55,024 bases of DNA from Candidatus Altimarinota bacterium (GCA_028704165.1 JAQVLK010000005.1:1-55024), one strand, 5' to 3'; shown: positions 9,130 to 18,420, numbered from the stretch's first letter. The notes: generated by a model not told the origin, from the letters alone. A program made the numbers and translations.

Positions 9130-9729
9130 CTACATTGTTATCGTTATTCCTAATATCGCACACAGATAACCATATGCACTAATACCGAAAGACACTATGC
9201 CGAGTAAAGAAAGCCAAAAGCCGATTGCAAACATTCTTTTCGTAAAACTAAGTGGCAGGCCTTTGAGTTCTCTATATGCAACTGATGAATATGATAAAAA
9301 GATTACATAAAGACCTATGGGAAAAAGAAGATTAGGAATTTTTATGTAAAAGTAAATAACGACTTCATGAAATGAGGGAGGTGCGAAACTGCTCCCTGTC
9401 AGTAAATTATGGAAACTATCAAGAGCCTCAGGTAGTCCTCTGTCTGTGTAATAAATTATGGTATGAAAAAATAGAAACAAGGCAGTTAAGCCACAGGCTT
9501 TTATAAGCTTGCCTTTGTACGACAAGCCTTCTTTCCATTCGAGATACGCTTCTCTAAAAGCCAGACATGCTACACATACGAGATATGTCCAGTAAAGCAA
9601 AAAAACCAAAGATCCCCACGACAAATTTTTATAAGAATACTCAAACATAAGTTCTTTTCTGTAGAATACCAATGCTGCAAATAAAATACTGGCGATAGTC
9701 AGCAATATCGGCCAAAGATATTTTTTCAT
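9130..9729 (-). CDS. Hypothetical integral membrane protein
   Basis: 199 aa with five predicted membrane helices (about 5-23, 38-58, 78-93, 125-150, 168-195) and short charged loops. No family recognised. It starts with MKKYLWPILLTIASILFAAL. It is separated from its neighbours by 70-110 bp and may be transcribed alone. Confidence 0.6.
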   Translation of the reverse strand: MKKYLWPILLTIASILFAALVFYRKELMFEYSYKNLSWGSLVFLLYWTYLVCVACLAFREAYLEWKEGLSYKGKLIKACGLTALFLFFHTIIYYTDRGLPEALDSFHNLLTGSSFAPPSFHEVVIYFYIKIPNLLFPIGLYVIFLSYSSVAYRELKGLPLSFTKRMFAIGFWLSLLGIVSFGISAYGYLCAILGITITM

Positions 9730-9797
9730 GATATTTCAGGATTATTAACACGGGAGATACTATCACAAGATAGCGGCTAGTGACCAGAGAATAACGA

Positions 9798-9821
9798 ATT
9801 TATCCAAACAAGCCTTTCTTC
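9798..9821. repeat. Remnant copy of the dnaJ 3' end
   Basis: 24 bp matching 12147-12170 with one mismatch. Read on the minus strand it still encodes ...KKKGLFG-stop, the C-terminus of DnaJ, but sits 13 bp after the stop of the hexose dehydratase gene. The pair frames the 2.35-kb segment with the dehydratase and glycosyltransferase. Confidence 0.8.
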
Positions 9822-9834
9822 TTCCTGGAAGAAC

Positions 9835-11097
9835 CTAGAGCCAAGTTAATAAAAGAGCCAAGACACTACGTGCTTCGTTGGTAAACTGCTCTCCTTCCAA
9901 TAATAAATCTTGAACCTCAGCCAAGGTAAGACAGTAGGTATTTATTGGAAAATCTTGTTGTTCTCCCAGATCAATAATTCTGTAAAGACTACTATCCTGC
10001 CAGAAACGCCCTCCTTCATCTGATTGGTATGCCTCTATGAGATTTTTTCCTTTTTCGGCATTTTCATTTAGCAGTAACTTATCTCCCGGTTCAACAAGAA
10101 AACTAGGACCTAATTGGATTTGATTATCTAATCCATCTTCGATTTGTAAGCGAAAAACACAATACAAAACACCTTTGACACGAACAATTTCCAGATCGAC
10201 AAGGCCTTGTCCAGAACTATCAATAATAGGTTGATCCCAAGAAGGAACTTCACGTCCATAGGCCTGAACACGAATTTGCTTAACTCTGAAAGGGCTACCT
10301 GAAACAGGAATTAATTCTTTTTTTGTTAAATTCCATCCCTGTAACTTATCTAGAGAAACAGGCACTAATCCCTCATGTTTTTGTGAACGTAATAAAGCCA
10401 GTTCTGCTCGCAGAGAACTCAGTTTGTCACTTCGAAGAGGTTTTGCGAAGGAAGCAGCCAGCTCCTTGCTCAGTCTATCTCCACAGCGCGTAAAAGGTTC
10501 TCGATCAATTAAATCTCTCCACGGACTACTCACGAGTACAGAACGTGCATCGGTATTAATCAAGTAGTCCATTTTTAATAATTCCAACACTTCATCAACC
10601 GCGAGCCAACGATGCGCATCACATTCCTCAATATCACCTTGAATCATCTTTAAAACATTCAGGTTACGCTTGCCAAGAAATCTCGTACCCTGTTCACTCT
10701 GTAAAGATTGTGAAATAAGTCCCGCATCATCCTTGAAATACTCTGCCCCCAAAGGCAAACTACCACCATGTACCATAGACAGATTACTGGCCGTCGCCTG
10801 ACAACTCGGGGAAAGCTGTACAATACCTATGTTTCCAGGCTCAATTTTGGCCTGCAATAATAATTCCTTGAATTTACCGACACGCATCAAAAAACCTAAC
10901 GTACCAATCTCTCTTTGTTCAATAAAAGGTTGTGATCCGGCACCGACGATCTGGAAAAATCTGCCTGACTTATGACGCAAAGCTCCTTCCTCAAAACTCC
11001 AGCTTTGTGACTCTGAGAAAGGAATCTCTTCAACCTCAAACTGAGATTTACAAATTAACTCATCGAACCATTTTGTAAGCCAAAGAGGATTTTTCAT
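9835..11097 (-). CDS. NDP-hexose 2,3-dehydratase (EvaA-like)
   Basis: 420 aa made of two tandem halves (about 1-210 and 240-420), as in PF03559. The first half carries the family signatures LLQAKIEPGNIGIVQLSP, VHGG, EQGTRFLGKRN and HRWLAVDEVLELLKMD followed by INTDARSVL; the second repeats the pattern in weaker form (QIQLGPSFLVEPGD, TEARSVL-like end). The family removes the C2 hydroxyl of NDP-4-keto-6-deoxyhexoses on the way to 2,6-dideoxy and 2,3,6-trideoxy sugars. It overlaps the upstream GT2 gene by 4 bp (ATGA), so the two are translationally coupled; the GT2 may transfer the sugar. No ketoreductase or NDP-sugar synthase lies nearby. Confidence 0.85.
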   Translation of the reverse strand: MKNPLWLTKWFDELICKSQFEVEEIPFSESQSWSFEEGALRHKSGRFFQIVGAGSQPFIEQREIGTLGFLMRVGKFKELLLQAKIEPGNIGIVQLSPSCQATASNLSMVHGGSLPLGAEYFKDDAGLISQSLQSEQGTRFLGKRNLNVLKMIQGDIEECDAHRWLAVDEVLELLKMDYLINTDARSVLVSSPWRDLIDREPFTRCGDRLSKELAASFAKPLRSDKLSSLRAELALLRSQKHEGLVPVSLDKLQGWNLTKKELIPVSGSPFRVKQIRVQAYGREVPSWDQPIIDSSGQGLVDLEIVRVKGVLYCVFRLQIEDGLDNQIQLGPSFLVEPGDKLLLNENAEKGKNLIEAYQSDEGGRFWQDSSLYRIIDLGEQQDFPINTYCLTLAEVQDLLLEGEQFTNEARSVLALLLTWL

Positions 11098-12131
11098 TGA
11101 GTACTTTGCTTAATAAGTATCTCAAGTTCTCCTCTTTTCTTTATAAATTTCTTGAACAGGCTTGCCCCATACAAATCCGCTAACTCTCGACGAATTTCTT
11201 CTTTATCGAATAATTTTTCGAATAATTGATCAGCAAAAAGATAATGCTGGACAGTATTGAGACTCCAAGCATATTGTCCGAGAGCTGCTAGGGAATTCGC
11301 TAGAGAAGCTCCTTTGGGGAGGGTAATTTCCGGAAAAATTTCCGGCAACCTTTTTAATAATAGACCATCTTGGTAACGTTCTAAAACTTTTGCACATTCA
11401 AAAAGAGAACGTCTTACATTTTCTGGTTTAGGACTACTTGCATTATCTCCTCCCAAAATCCTTCTCTTTGTCAAAACCTGAGGCAAAATCATAAACTCTC
11501 CCAAAGCAGCTAGCCTAACCCACATATCAAAATCTGCCAGCTGTACTAAACTCTCGCGAAAATTTCCAATTGATTTCAATGACTGACTACGAATTACTGC
11601 CGAAGCTAAACACAGACAATTACCTTGATCGAAAAATCTACGTAACCATTCCGCACTACTTTTATTGACCGTTGTAAAAAGTCCATCAGCCCAACTGCCC
11701 TCCAATAAATTACCATCTGCTCCAATAATTTTAACTGCAGTGAAGCAAGCTGTTAGAGCTTTATTATTTTCTAAAAGCTGCAACTGCTCAATTAACTTTC
11801 CTTGTTCCCACTCATCATCAGAATTCTGAAAAGCGATGTATTTACCCTTTGCTAGCCCTAGTGCAAGATTGCGAGGATGAACTTTTCTGTTTTCTGGTAA
11901 CCTGATTAGAGTTAGCCTAGGATCTTTAATCTCAGCCACTAAGTCTGGCGTACCGTCACTCGATCCATCGTCAACAACAATCAGCTCCAGCTCCTTAATC
12001 CCTTGATTCAGCACCGAATTCACAGATTGTTTTACAAAAGCAGCATGATTATAGGAAGGCATGACGACTGAAAACAAGGGACGTCTGAGAAAGATCATGG
12101 GAGAAAACTTACCTACTAAAGTTACTATCAA
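11094..12131 (-). CDS. Family 2 glycosyltransferase
   Basis: 345 aa. GT-A fold signatures: FSVVMPSYNHAAFVKQSVNSV near 20-40, nucleotide-binding VVDDGSSDGT at 52-61, and the metal-binding NSDDEW at 103-108. The C-terminal 130 residues are helical and unassigned. An in-frame ATG at 12098 (MIFLRRPLFSVV) is an equally plausible start. It lies 17 bp after dnaJ and overlaps the dehydratase start, giving the order dnaJ-GT2-dehydratase. It probably adds a deoxysugar to a surface glycan; acceptor unknown. Confidence 0.87.
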   Translation of the reverse strand: MIVTLVGKFSPMIFLRRPLFSVVMPSYNHAAFVKQSVNSVLNQGIKELELIVVDDGSSDGTPDLVAEIKDPRLTLIRLPENRKVHPRNLALGLAKGKYIAFQNSDDEWEQGKLIEQLQLLENNKALTACFTAVKIIGADGNLLEGSWADGLFTTVNKSSAEWLRRFFDQGNCLCLASAVIRSQSLKSIGNFRESLVQLADFDMWVRLAALGEFMILPQVLTKRRILGGDNASSPKPENVRRSLFECAKVLERYQDGLLLKRLPEIFPEITLPKGASLANSLAALGQYAWSLNTVQHYLFADQLFEKLFDKEEIRRELADLYGASLFKKFIKKRGELEILIKQSTQ

Positions 12132-12146
12132 GAATCTTGAAAATAT

Positions 12147-12170
12147 ATTTACCCAAACAAGCCTTTCTTC
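12147..12170. repeat. 24-bp direct repeat at the native dnaJ 3' end
   Basis: This copy spans the last codons and TAA of dnaJ. Its partner is 9798-9821 in the same orientation. One mismatch in 24. Confidence 0.8.
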
Positions 12171-13276
12171 CCTTTCAGCTTCTTCCCTCCCAATTCAGCT
12201 AAATTTTCATAGAGCTCTTTTTCTGCTTTGGAAAGCTTCTTTGGAATATCCACTGTGATGCGCACGAGATGATCACCTTTTTGTGTACTGTTTACTTTCT
12301 GAACTCCTTTGTCTTTGATACGCAGAACCTTGCCACTCTCAATCCCAGCCGGAACTTTCATCTGGACATCACCATAGATAGTCTTGATCTCAATCTCATC
12401 TCCCAAAACAGCCTGTGGAACAGAGATCTTCAGGTCAGAAACTATGTCATAACCCTGGCGTTTGAATTGTTTACTCGGACTGACCAAGATAGTCACATAC
12501 AGATCACCCGTGCTGCCACCATCCACACCGGCTTCTCCCTTGCCGGCTAAGCGAATCGTAGAGCCATCATCTACACCGGCCGGAATATTAAACTTGATAT
12601 CTTCTGCAGCACGCACTCTCTTTTGTCCGTGACATTTCGTACAATCTTGTTCATTGATCTTGCCTTGGCCTCTACAGTCCGGACAGGTCGTTGAAGTTAC
12701 GATCTGACCTAATACCGTGTTTTGAGTACGTTTGACACGACCGCTACCACCACAAGTTGCACACTCTTTGATCTTGGTCCCCGGTTCTGCACCATTTCCT
12801 TTACAATGATCACACACAGCTGCTTTCGTGATGGATAACTCTTTACTGGTTCCAAAAACCGCCTCTTCGAAAGAGATGTTAATTTGAATTTCCAAGTCTC
12901 CTCCACGGCGCGGACCTCCGGTCCGAGAGTTACTTCTCCCGCCGCCAAATCCTCCTCCAAAGAAGTTCTCAAAGATATCTCCAAATCCACCACCACCAAA
13001 GTCGAATCCGGAAAAGTCAAAGCCCTGTGCTCCCCCACCAGCTCCATTGAAACCCTGTGCTCCGGCATGACCAAACTGATCATAAGCAGTACGCTTTTGC
13101 TTGTCAGACAAAACTTGGTAGGCTTCGTTGATCTCTTTGAATTTGGCCTCTGCCCCTTTCTCTTTGTTTACATCCGGATGATGCTGTTTGGACAACTTAC
13201 GATAAGCCTTCTTGATCTCATCATCAGAGGCAGCTTTAGCAACACCCAAGATTTCGTAGTAATCGCGTTTACTCAT
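12149..13276 (-). CDS. dnaJ: Chaperone protein DnaJ
   Basis: 375 aa, the normal full length. J domain with HPD at 33-35, Gly/Phe-rich linker (about 70-125), four CxxCxGxG zinc-finger repeats ([32 protein letters not shown]) and the C-terminal substrate-binding domains. It delivers unfolded proteins to DnaK and stimulates its ATPase. No CIRCE element is visible upstream; a sigma70-like promoter is. dnaK and grpE are not in this window. Confidence 0.98.
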   Translation of the reverse strand: MSKRDYYEILGVAKAASDDEIKKAYRKLSKQHHPDVNKEKGAEAKFKEINEAYQVLSDKQKRTAYDQFGHAGAQGFNGAGGGAQGFDFSGFDFGGGGFGDIFENFFGGGFGGGRSNSRTGGPRRGGDLEIQINISFEEAVFGTSKELSITKAAVCDHCKGNGAEPGTKIKECATCGGSGRVKRTQNTVLGQIVTSTTCPDCRGQGKINEQDCTKCHGQKRVRAAEDIKFNIPAGVDDGSTIRLAGKGEAGVDGGSTGDLYVTILVSPSKQFKRQGYDIVSDLKISVPQAVLGDEIEIKTIYGDVQMKVPAGIESGKVLRIKDKGVQKVNSTQKGDHLVRITVDIPKKLSKAEKELYENLAELGGKKLKGKKGLFG

Positions 13277-13305
13277 GAGTTAATTAGGATAGTTAGACAA
13301 GTAGT

Positions 13306-13334
13306 AATGTAAGCGTTCAGCCCCAATTTGGCAA
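13306..13334 (-). promoter_or_regulatory. Predicted sigma70-type promoter of dnaJ
   Basis: On the minus strand: TTGCCA (13329-13334), 17-bp spacer, TACATT (13306-13311), about 30 bp before the ATG at 13276. Prediction from sequence only. Confidence 0.45.
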
Positions 13335-13344
13335 ATGATTTTCA

Positions 13345-13565
13345 TCTTAATCTTTTCTTAATCCTTCAATTCGTTTCACTCTCTCAGGACAAGTGTCAAT
13401 ACATTAATGACTATTGTAAGCATTACTAGTACCGTGCTTGTGGTGAGGGTAGCGAAGCGGAGTCGAACCATGTTTGTTTGCTATCGTTAGTTCAGGGTGA
13501 TGGGGAACCCCGGCACGCTCGCTCGCGAGCGACGTGCCCCGGGTGGGGTGTTATGCCTAAATTTC
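13345..13565 (+). repeat. 221-bp dispersed repeat, copy A
   Basis: Matches 45221-45441 without gaps, 10 mismatches in 221 (about 95%). It starts with the direct repeat CTTAAT-N5-CTTAAT and ends with a strong GC hairpin (GGCACG...CGTGCC with CGCTCGCGAGCG inside, about 13512-13538). A middle part reads GTAGCGAAGCGGAGTCGAACC, similar to sequence that trails tRNA genes here. It fills most of the dnaJ/acidic-protein spacer. No convincing ORF. The rest of that spacer includes an imperfect palindrome at about 13613-13637. Confidence 0.9.
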
Positions 13566-13684
13566 GAAGATACCTATGCCCTGAATCAACAAACTCGCCG
13601 CAAGCAACGGGAAACCTGTCTGCCGACAGGCAGGTTAACCCACTTGTCCTTCGTAGCTAAGAGCGAAGCGAAAGAGTAGAAGGA

Positions 13685-13712
13685 TTGAAAAACTTCGCAA
13701 AAGAGCTATCAT
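13685..13712 (+). promoter_or_regulatory. Predicted promoter of the acidic secreted protein
   Basis: TTGAAA (13685-13690), 16-bp spacer, TATCAT (13707-13712), 27 bp before the ATG at 13740. Sequence-based prediction. Confidence 0.35.
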
Positions 13713-13739
13713 GAGGATACTAATTTTAAACAAAATAAT

Positions 13740-15572
13740 ATGAATTGGAAAAAACTTTTGAACCTGTTTTTTGTAGTGTCATTACTACTGCCCAGCGCAG
13801 CCTTAGCTGCAAGCAGAACCCCCTCTATGAGCAGTGTGGTAAGCTATATTGAGTCTCGTACAGATGTCATGGATACCATGCAAGATAGAATAGATGGCCT
13901 TGAAACAACTTCTGAATTGACCGATTGGGAAGAAGATCTTGCAGACTACAATCTTGAAGTTTTGGAAAAGCTGCAAGAAATTCATTATCGTCTGACTCGC
14001 ACTGAGTACGATGATCTGGAAGAAGCTGTCGATGATTATGTTGATGAAGTTAGAGATACATTGGAAGAATTGGAAGATGACGTCGATAGTGATCTCGAAG
14101 GCCGTGCCGAGAGAACTATTGATGAGACTGAAGATGATTTAACGGATGTCGAAGATGAGTTTGAGAGCTTGCCGACTTCTTTTATCAAAGATACTGACGA
14201 TGAAGAAGAGGACGAGGATGATGAGGAAGAAGACGAGGAAACGACTAGTACAGCAGCCACAACAAGTGTCTATCTAGCTGGTAAGACCATCTTGACCACC
14301 TATGCTGCTATCACGCGCGTCAATGTTCTCAAGAACACAGCTTCTCAAGTCACAACAGAGAGCAAACTAAGTTCCACAGAAAGTAGTTTAGAGACTGCTT
14401 TGGAACTCGTTGAAAATGCCTTAGAGAGAACTAGTTCCAGTCTGACAGCTGCCAATATCAGCCTGATTCGTAAGTACGTGAGTGATTTGGATAATGCTGT
14501 TTCTCAGTTACTGACCGCACTCGAATTAGCTATTCCTTCCAGTCTTGATAGTGCTTACAACGACTTGGAATCTGATACTTTGACAACTATGAGCAGAATC
14601 AAGAGTGCTAGCAACGGACTCTCAGCGACAGTCGCCAGTCCTCAAGCTCGCGCTGCTACCTACGTAGCTCCGGTAGCAACGACTCCAAGTACAACAACTA
14701 TTAATCCCAGTTATACTTGGAGCAGTACCGGTCAACCTTATATCCCACCTCCAGGATCTCCTGAGAGATTAGCCGCTGCGACCAGTACCAGCAGCAGCTC
14801 TTCAAGTTACAACGATATCTCAGATGATTTGGATGTCTTGGATGAATACTTGGATGATGCCGACGAATACAAAGATGATGTTGATGATATTGACTCTGGC
14901 TCCGATTGGGATGATTGGTCAGAAGACGTGATTGATATGACAGCTGATGTTTTGAGTAGGATTGAAGACATCGATGGACCTATCTCAAGCAGCTCCAAAA
15001 CCTCTCTCTCTGAGTTTGCGGATGATTTCCGTGAGGCAGTCGGAGATGCTATGGATGAATGTGATGATGAATGCAGTAGCAGTTACTTCACCAGTTCCGA
15101 GTGGGATGATATGGAAGAAGAAATTGAAAGTAATCTGGATGATATAGATGACGCGATCGATGATCTCGGAGACAGCACAGGATCTTCCTCAAGTAGTTCA
15201 GGCGATCTAGACGATGAAATCGAAGATGTTGAGGATAAGACCAGTGATGTCGAAGACTTGGAAGATGACGCTGATGACGTTGATAGTAGTAGTGAATGGA
15301 ATAGCTGGGTTGACGATCTGAAAGCTTTGATTGAGGATGTGACTGAAATAGTTACTGATATCTCAGATAGTAGTATTGATCATTCAGCTATCACTGATTT
15401 CACTGAAGCAGTCCAAGACTTTGAAGATGCCGTTGATGACGCTTGGGATACTTGCCAAGACGATTGTGATGGCTATTCTGCAAGTGACTGGGATGATGAA
15501 GAAGACGAGATCGGGGACATGTTGGATGATTTGGATGATGAAATTGAGGATTTTGTGGATAATAATTGGTAG
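13740..15572 (+). CDS. Very acidic secreted repeat protein
   Basis: 610 aa. Signal peptide MNWKKLLNLFFVVSLLLPSAALA. The mature chain is dominated by Asp, Glu and Ser and has three related helical modules: about 27-135, 357-480 and 485-610. Each has a W-rich turn (LTDWEEDL, SDWDDWSEDV, SEWNSWVDDL); the last two each carry a close Cys pair (DECDDEC and DTCQDDC). Between modules one and two is a Ser/Thr/Ala-rich stretch (about 165-355) with a poly-acidic run before it. No enzyme motif. Exported; metal binding or a surface role is inference from composition. Family not recognised. Confidence 0.85.
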   Translation: MNWKKLLNLFFVVSLLLPSAALAASRTPSMSSVVSYIESRTDVMDTMQDRIDGLETTSELTDWEEDLADYNLEVLEKLQEIHYRLTRTEYDDLEEAVDDYVDEVRDTLEELEDDVDSDLEGRAERTIDETEDDLTDVEDEFESLPTSFIKDTDDEEEDEDDEEEDEETTSTAATTSVYLAGKTILTTYAAITRVNVLKNTASQVTTESKLSSTESSLETALELVENALERTSSSLTAANISLIRKYVSDLDNAVSQLLTALELAIPSSLDSAYNDLESDTLTTMSRIKSASNGLSATVASPQARAATYVAPVATTPSTTTINPSYTWSSTGQPYIPPPGSPERLAAATSTSSSSSSYNDISDDLDVLDEYLDDADEYKDDVDDIDSGSDWDDWSEDVIDMTADVLSRIEDIDGPISSSSKTSLSEFADDFREAVGDAMDECDDECSSSYFTSSEWDDMEEEIESNLDDIDDAIDDLGDSTGSSSSSSGDLDDEIEDVEDKTSDVEDLEDDADDVDSSSEWNSWVDDLKALIEDVTEIVTDISDSSIDHSAITDFTEAVQDFEDAVDDAWDTCQDDCDGYSASDWDDEEDEIGDMLDDLDDEIEDFVDNNW

Positions 15573-15714
15573 GAGAGACACTGGCTACGCTTAGCTAACT
15601 AACCAAGAACTGGTCAAATGGCTTAAAGACCAATACTAAAAACAATTGTTTATTGCTATCTTGTTTCATTGTTAAGGATACAGACAACAATGTAACAATT
15701 TAACAAGGAAACAA

Positions 15715-16242
15715 TTAGCCTTTTTCTACCCTCTTCAACACAAAAGCAAAAACCTCAGGGATCCTCATCTCGTCCGTATCGACAATTAAGTCATACCAAG
15801 CTTCGTCTTCAGTAGAGATACCATAAAGTTCGGCATAACGCTTCCAGTTGGTAGCTTCACGTGCTAGAGCTTTTTGCATCTCAAGTTTCAACTCGCCTCC
15901 TTCGCGTCCCACTATTCTCATAGCCGCGACTTCGGGAGAAGCTTTGAGTAATATCTTGTAAGCAGGGATTTTATTCTGATTCATCATCCAAGCCACCAGC
16001 CTTCCTTCCAGTACGGCATCACCTGACTGTCCGGCAGCGACTATTCGCTCATCAACTTCTTTATCAAGTTCGGGATGACTTTTTAGATATTCTCCAAATT
16101 GAATCACATCCATTTTCTTTTCTGCGGCCATCTCACGAATGATTTCTCCCGCACATACATATTTCAGAGCAAGTTCTTCGGCTAATGTTTTTGCCAAAGT
16201 ACTTTTCCCCGTTCCCGCTGAGCCACTGACTGTGATGAGCAT
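15715..16242 (-). CDS. cmk: Cytidylate kinase, archaeal-type
   Basis: 175 aa. P-loop GSAGTGKS at 7-14, then KYVCAGEIIREMA and VLEGRLVAWMM, typical of the short archaeal-type CMP kinase (TIGR02173-like) rather than the 220-aa bacterial form. It phosphorylates CMP and dCMP. The LID-like part (MRIVGREGG) and the RYAELYGI end fit the same family. It is the last gene of the minus-strand rnc-rluD block, 58 bp after rluD. Confidence 0.82.
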   Translation of the reverse strand: MLITVSGSAGTGKSTLAKTLAEELALKYVCAGEIIREMAAEKKMDVIQFGEYLKSHPELDKEVDERIVAAGQSGDAVLEGRLVAWMMNQNKIPAYKILLKASPEVAAMRIVGREGGELKLEMQKALAREATNWKRYAELYGISTEDEAWYDLIVDTDEMRIPEVFAFVLKRVEKG

Positions 16243-16300
16243 AAAACAAACTTAAAGACACCGTTATCATAGACGATTCGAGAAATGAAAGAAAGATAAT

Positions 16301-17212
16301 CTAACTAAGTTCATCCAAAAATCCCTGCAGATCCTCCGGCAAAGAAGCTTCGAATTCCAGCTTGCGACCATCCGCAGGATGCAGGAAGGAAAGTGCAGCC
16401 GCATGCAGAAATTGGCGAGAGAGTCCGGCATGTTTATTAACCTTGATATCTCCATATTTTTCATCGCCAATCACCGGATGATCGATCGCTGAGAGATGCA
16501 CGCGAATTTGATGAGTACGTCCTTGTTCAATACGCACCTCCAGCAAGCTATACAATTTATAATTAGCTATGACTTTATAATGAGTAATGGCTTCCTTGGC
16601 ACCAGCCGCGGAGGAGACTGCCATTTTTTGACGATCTAGCTGATGACGTGCAATCGGAGAATCGATCGTGCCTTGCTTGGGCTCGAGATGACCTAGGACC
16701 AAGGTCAGATATTTCTTTTTTACAATACGATCTTTGAATTGGTTGGCAAGATTTTTCTGGCTGGCGGAATTCTTGGCTATCACTATCAGACCGGAAGTAT
16801 CGCGATCTAGCCTGTGAACGATGCCGGGACGCACAAAACCTTCGACTTGGGACAGATCCTTGGCCAAGTGAGATTTGATAAAATTAGCCAGCGTCCCCTG
16901 CCTATAACCTGGTGCCGGATGTACCACGATCCCGGCCGGTTTGTTCACTACCATCAAGTCCTCGTCTTCATAAACGATATCCAGATTTCCTTCTTCGGCC
17001 TGCACCGTTGGACTCTCGTCTTTGGGACGTGAAAAATAAACCTCTTGTCCTTCTTCCAGCACCAGACCAGCTTTGTTCACAACTTTCCCTCGCATCTTAA
17101 CCTTGTCTTGTTTGATAAATTTCGTAATTTGAGATCGCGAAAGCTCGGTTCTGCCGACCAAAAATTGATCAAGTCTCCATCCCGTTTCATGTGACTCAAC
17201 CGTATACTTCAT
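16301..17212 (-). CDS. rluD: Ribosomal large-subunit pseudouridine synthase, RluD family
   Basis: 303 aa. N-terminal S4 RNA-binding domain (about 12-60), then the RluA/RluD catalytic domain with HRLDRDTSG at 133-141 (catalytic Asp136) and the EGRTHQIRVH-type motif (RIEQGRTHQIRVHL). It converts uridines of 23S rRNA to pseudouridine. Which position it modifies cannot be read from sequence alone. It is preceded by rnc and followed by cmk on the same strand. Confidence 0.93.
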   Translation of the reverse strand: MKYTVESHETGWRLDQFLVGRTELSRSQITKFIKQDKVKMRGKVVNKAGLVLEEGQEVYFSRPKDESPTVQAEEGNLDIVYEDEDLMVVNKPAGIVVHPAPGYRQGTLANFIKSHLAKDLSQVEGFVRPGIVHRLDRDTSGLIVIAKNSASQKNLANQFKDRIVKKKYLTLVLGHLEPKQGTIDSPIARHQLDRQKMAVSSAAGAKEAITHYKVIANYKLYSLLEVRIEQGRTHQIRVHLSAIDHPVIGDEKYGDIKVNKHAGLSRQFLHAAALSFLHPADGRKLEFEASLPEDLQGFLDELS

Positions 17213-17247
17213 AACTAAACTAATTAGCTAGTTAGCTAGTTAGCTAA

Positions 17248-17937
17248 CTAGATCCATCCTTTAACCTCAAGTCCCTTTCTGGCCGCCTGCTCCTCAGCTG
17301 CCTGCTTGCTCTTGCCCTTTCCCTCCGCCACCTTCTCCGCACCAAGATAAACCGCCATCGTAAATTCTTTGTCATGGTCAGGGCCTTCTTCCTTGACCAA
17401 TTTATACTCCGGTGTGATCTCGACCTTGGCTTGCGCTAATTCTTGGAACTGGGATTTTCCGTCAATATAAAGTTTATGTTTCAAGATCTCATCCAACTTC
17501 ACAATCACATACTGATCGATAAAAACTTTCGCCCATTTGAATCCTTTGTCCAGATAGATAGCACCGATCAAGGCTTCAACAGCGTTGGCAAGAATATAAT
17601 CCTTATCACGACCACCGGAGTTCTCTTCTCCTTTACTAAGCTTGAGGTATTCTCCGAGTTTTAGATCACGCGCAATTTTGGCTAGGTTGTCACCACGCAC
17701 GAGAGCTGAGCGCCAATTGGTAAGTTGCCCTTCAGCTTCTTTCTCGAAAGTCAGATAGAGATATTCCGTCACGATTAATTCCAAAACAGCATCTCCCAAA
17801 AATTCCAGGCGTTCGTTGTGTTCAGCATATTCATTGTTCTCATTCAAAAAAGATCTGTGGACAAAAGCTAGCTCCATTAATTCAGGTTTCTTGAAAGTAA
17901 AACCCAATTTTTTTTCCAGTTTTTTTAGTTCAGCCAT
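17248..17937 (-). CDS. rnc: Ribonuclease III
   Basis: 229 aa, normal length. Signature NERLEFLGDAVLEL with catalytic E45 and D49; second acidic site in NAVEALIGAIYLDKG; C-terminal dsRNA-binding domain from about 155 (DGKSQFQELAQAKVEITPEYKLV ... KSKQAAEEQAARKGLE region). It cuts double-stranded RNA and matures rRNA precursors. It sits in a block with nusB, rpmF, yceD and rluD. Confidence 0.96.
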   Translation of the reverse strand: MAELKKLEKKLGFTFKKPELMELAFVHRSFLNENNEYAEHNERLEFLGDAVLELIVTEYLYLTFEKEAEGQLTNWRSALVRGDNLAKIARDLKLGEYLKLSKGEENSGGRDKDYILANAVEALIGAIYLDKGFKWAKVFIDQYVIVKLDEILKHKLYIDGKSQFQELAQAKVEITPEYKLVKEEGPDHDKEFTMAVYLGAEKVAEGKGKSKQAAEEQAARKGLEVKGWI

Positions 17938-17997
17938 AATTTTAATTTACTTGTTTGGCTGATAACAAGTAAGGACTGTCAAAAAGACTGACTCCCC

Positions 17998-18420
17998 TTA
18001 CTTATTATCTATATCTTTATAAATAGCAGACAATACTCCATTCACAAATTTACTGCTTTTTTCTCCTGCGTACTCCTTCGCAAGTTCAATCGCTTCGTTG
18101 ATGGCTACGACCGGAGGCACATCCTCGTGATCGGCAAAAACCAGTTCGTAAACTCCAATGTAAAGAATTGCACGATCAACTGCGGCAATCTGTTCAATCG
18201 GCCATTCCGGAGCATGCTTGCGGATCAATTTCTTGATTTTCGTCAGCTGTTTGTAAACACCCTTCAGTAATTCTTTGGCAAAATCATGATTGTCCACTTT
18301 CTCAGCGAAATTTTCCAGATTATACTCAAGCACTTTGGCAGCGTCTCTTTTCTCGTCAAACTCGCATTCAAAGATCGTCTGCATAACAGAAATTCGCATT
18401 TGGTGACGACTGGATGCCAT
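17998..18420 (-). CDS. nusB: Transcription antitermination factor NusB
   Basis: 140 aa from the ATG at 18420 (MASSRHQMRISVMQ). A longer frame from 18483 exists, but the extra residues do not fit the family. The conserved all-helical NusB fold is visible: RISVMQTIFECEF at the start, then AVDRAILYIGVYEL and PPVVAINEAIELAKEY with SSKFVNGVLSAI near the end. It works with NusE in rRNA antitermination. Follows rpmF on the same strand. Confidence 0.92.
   Translation of the reverse strand: MASSRHQMRISVMQTIFECEFDEKRDAAKVLEYNLENFAEKVDNHDFAKELLKGVYKQLTKIKKLIRKHAPEWPIEQIAAVDRAILYIGVYELVFADHEDVPPVVAINEAIELAKEYAGEKSSKFVNGVLSAIYKDIDNK

Noticed and set aside
12884-13312. Long plus-strand frame across dnaJ
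   Set aside because: Entirely inside a clear DnaJ coding sequence with all motifs.
13261-13345. CIRCE heat-shock operator upstream of dnaJ
   Set aside because: No TTAGCACTC/GAGTGCTAA inverted repeat is present.
14036-14260. Poly-serine frame on the minus strand inside the acidic protein gene
   Set aside because: Mirror of GAT/GAA repeats on the coding strand; the plus-strand frame has a signal peptide and runs the whole length.
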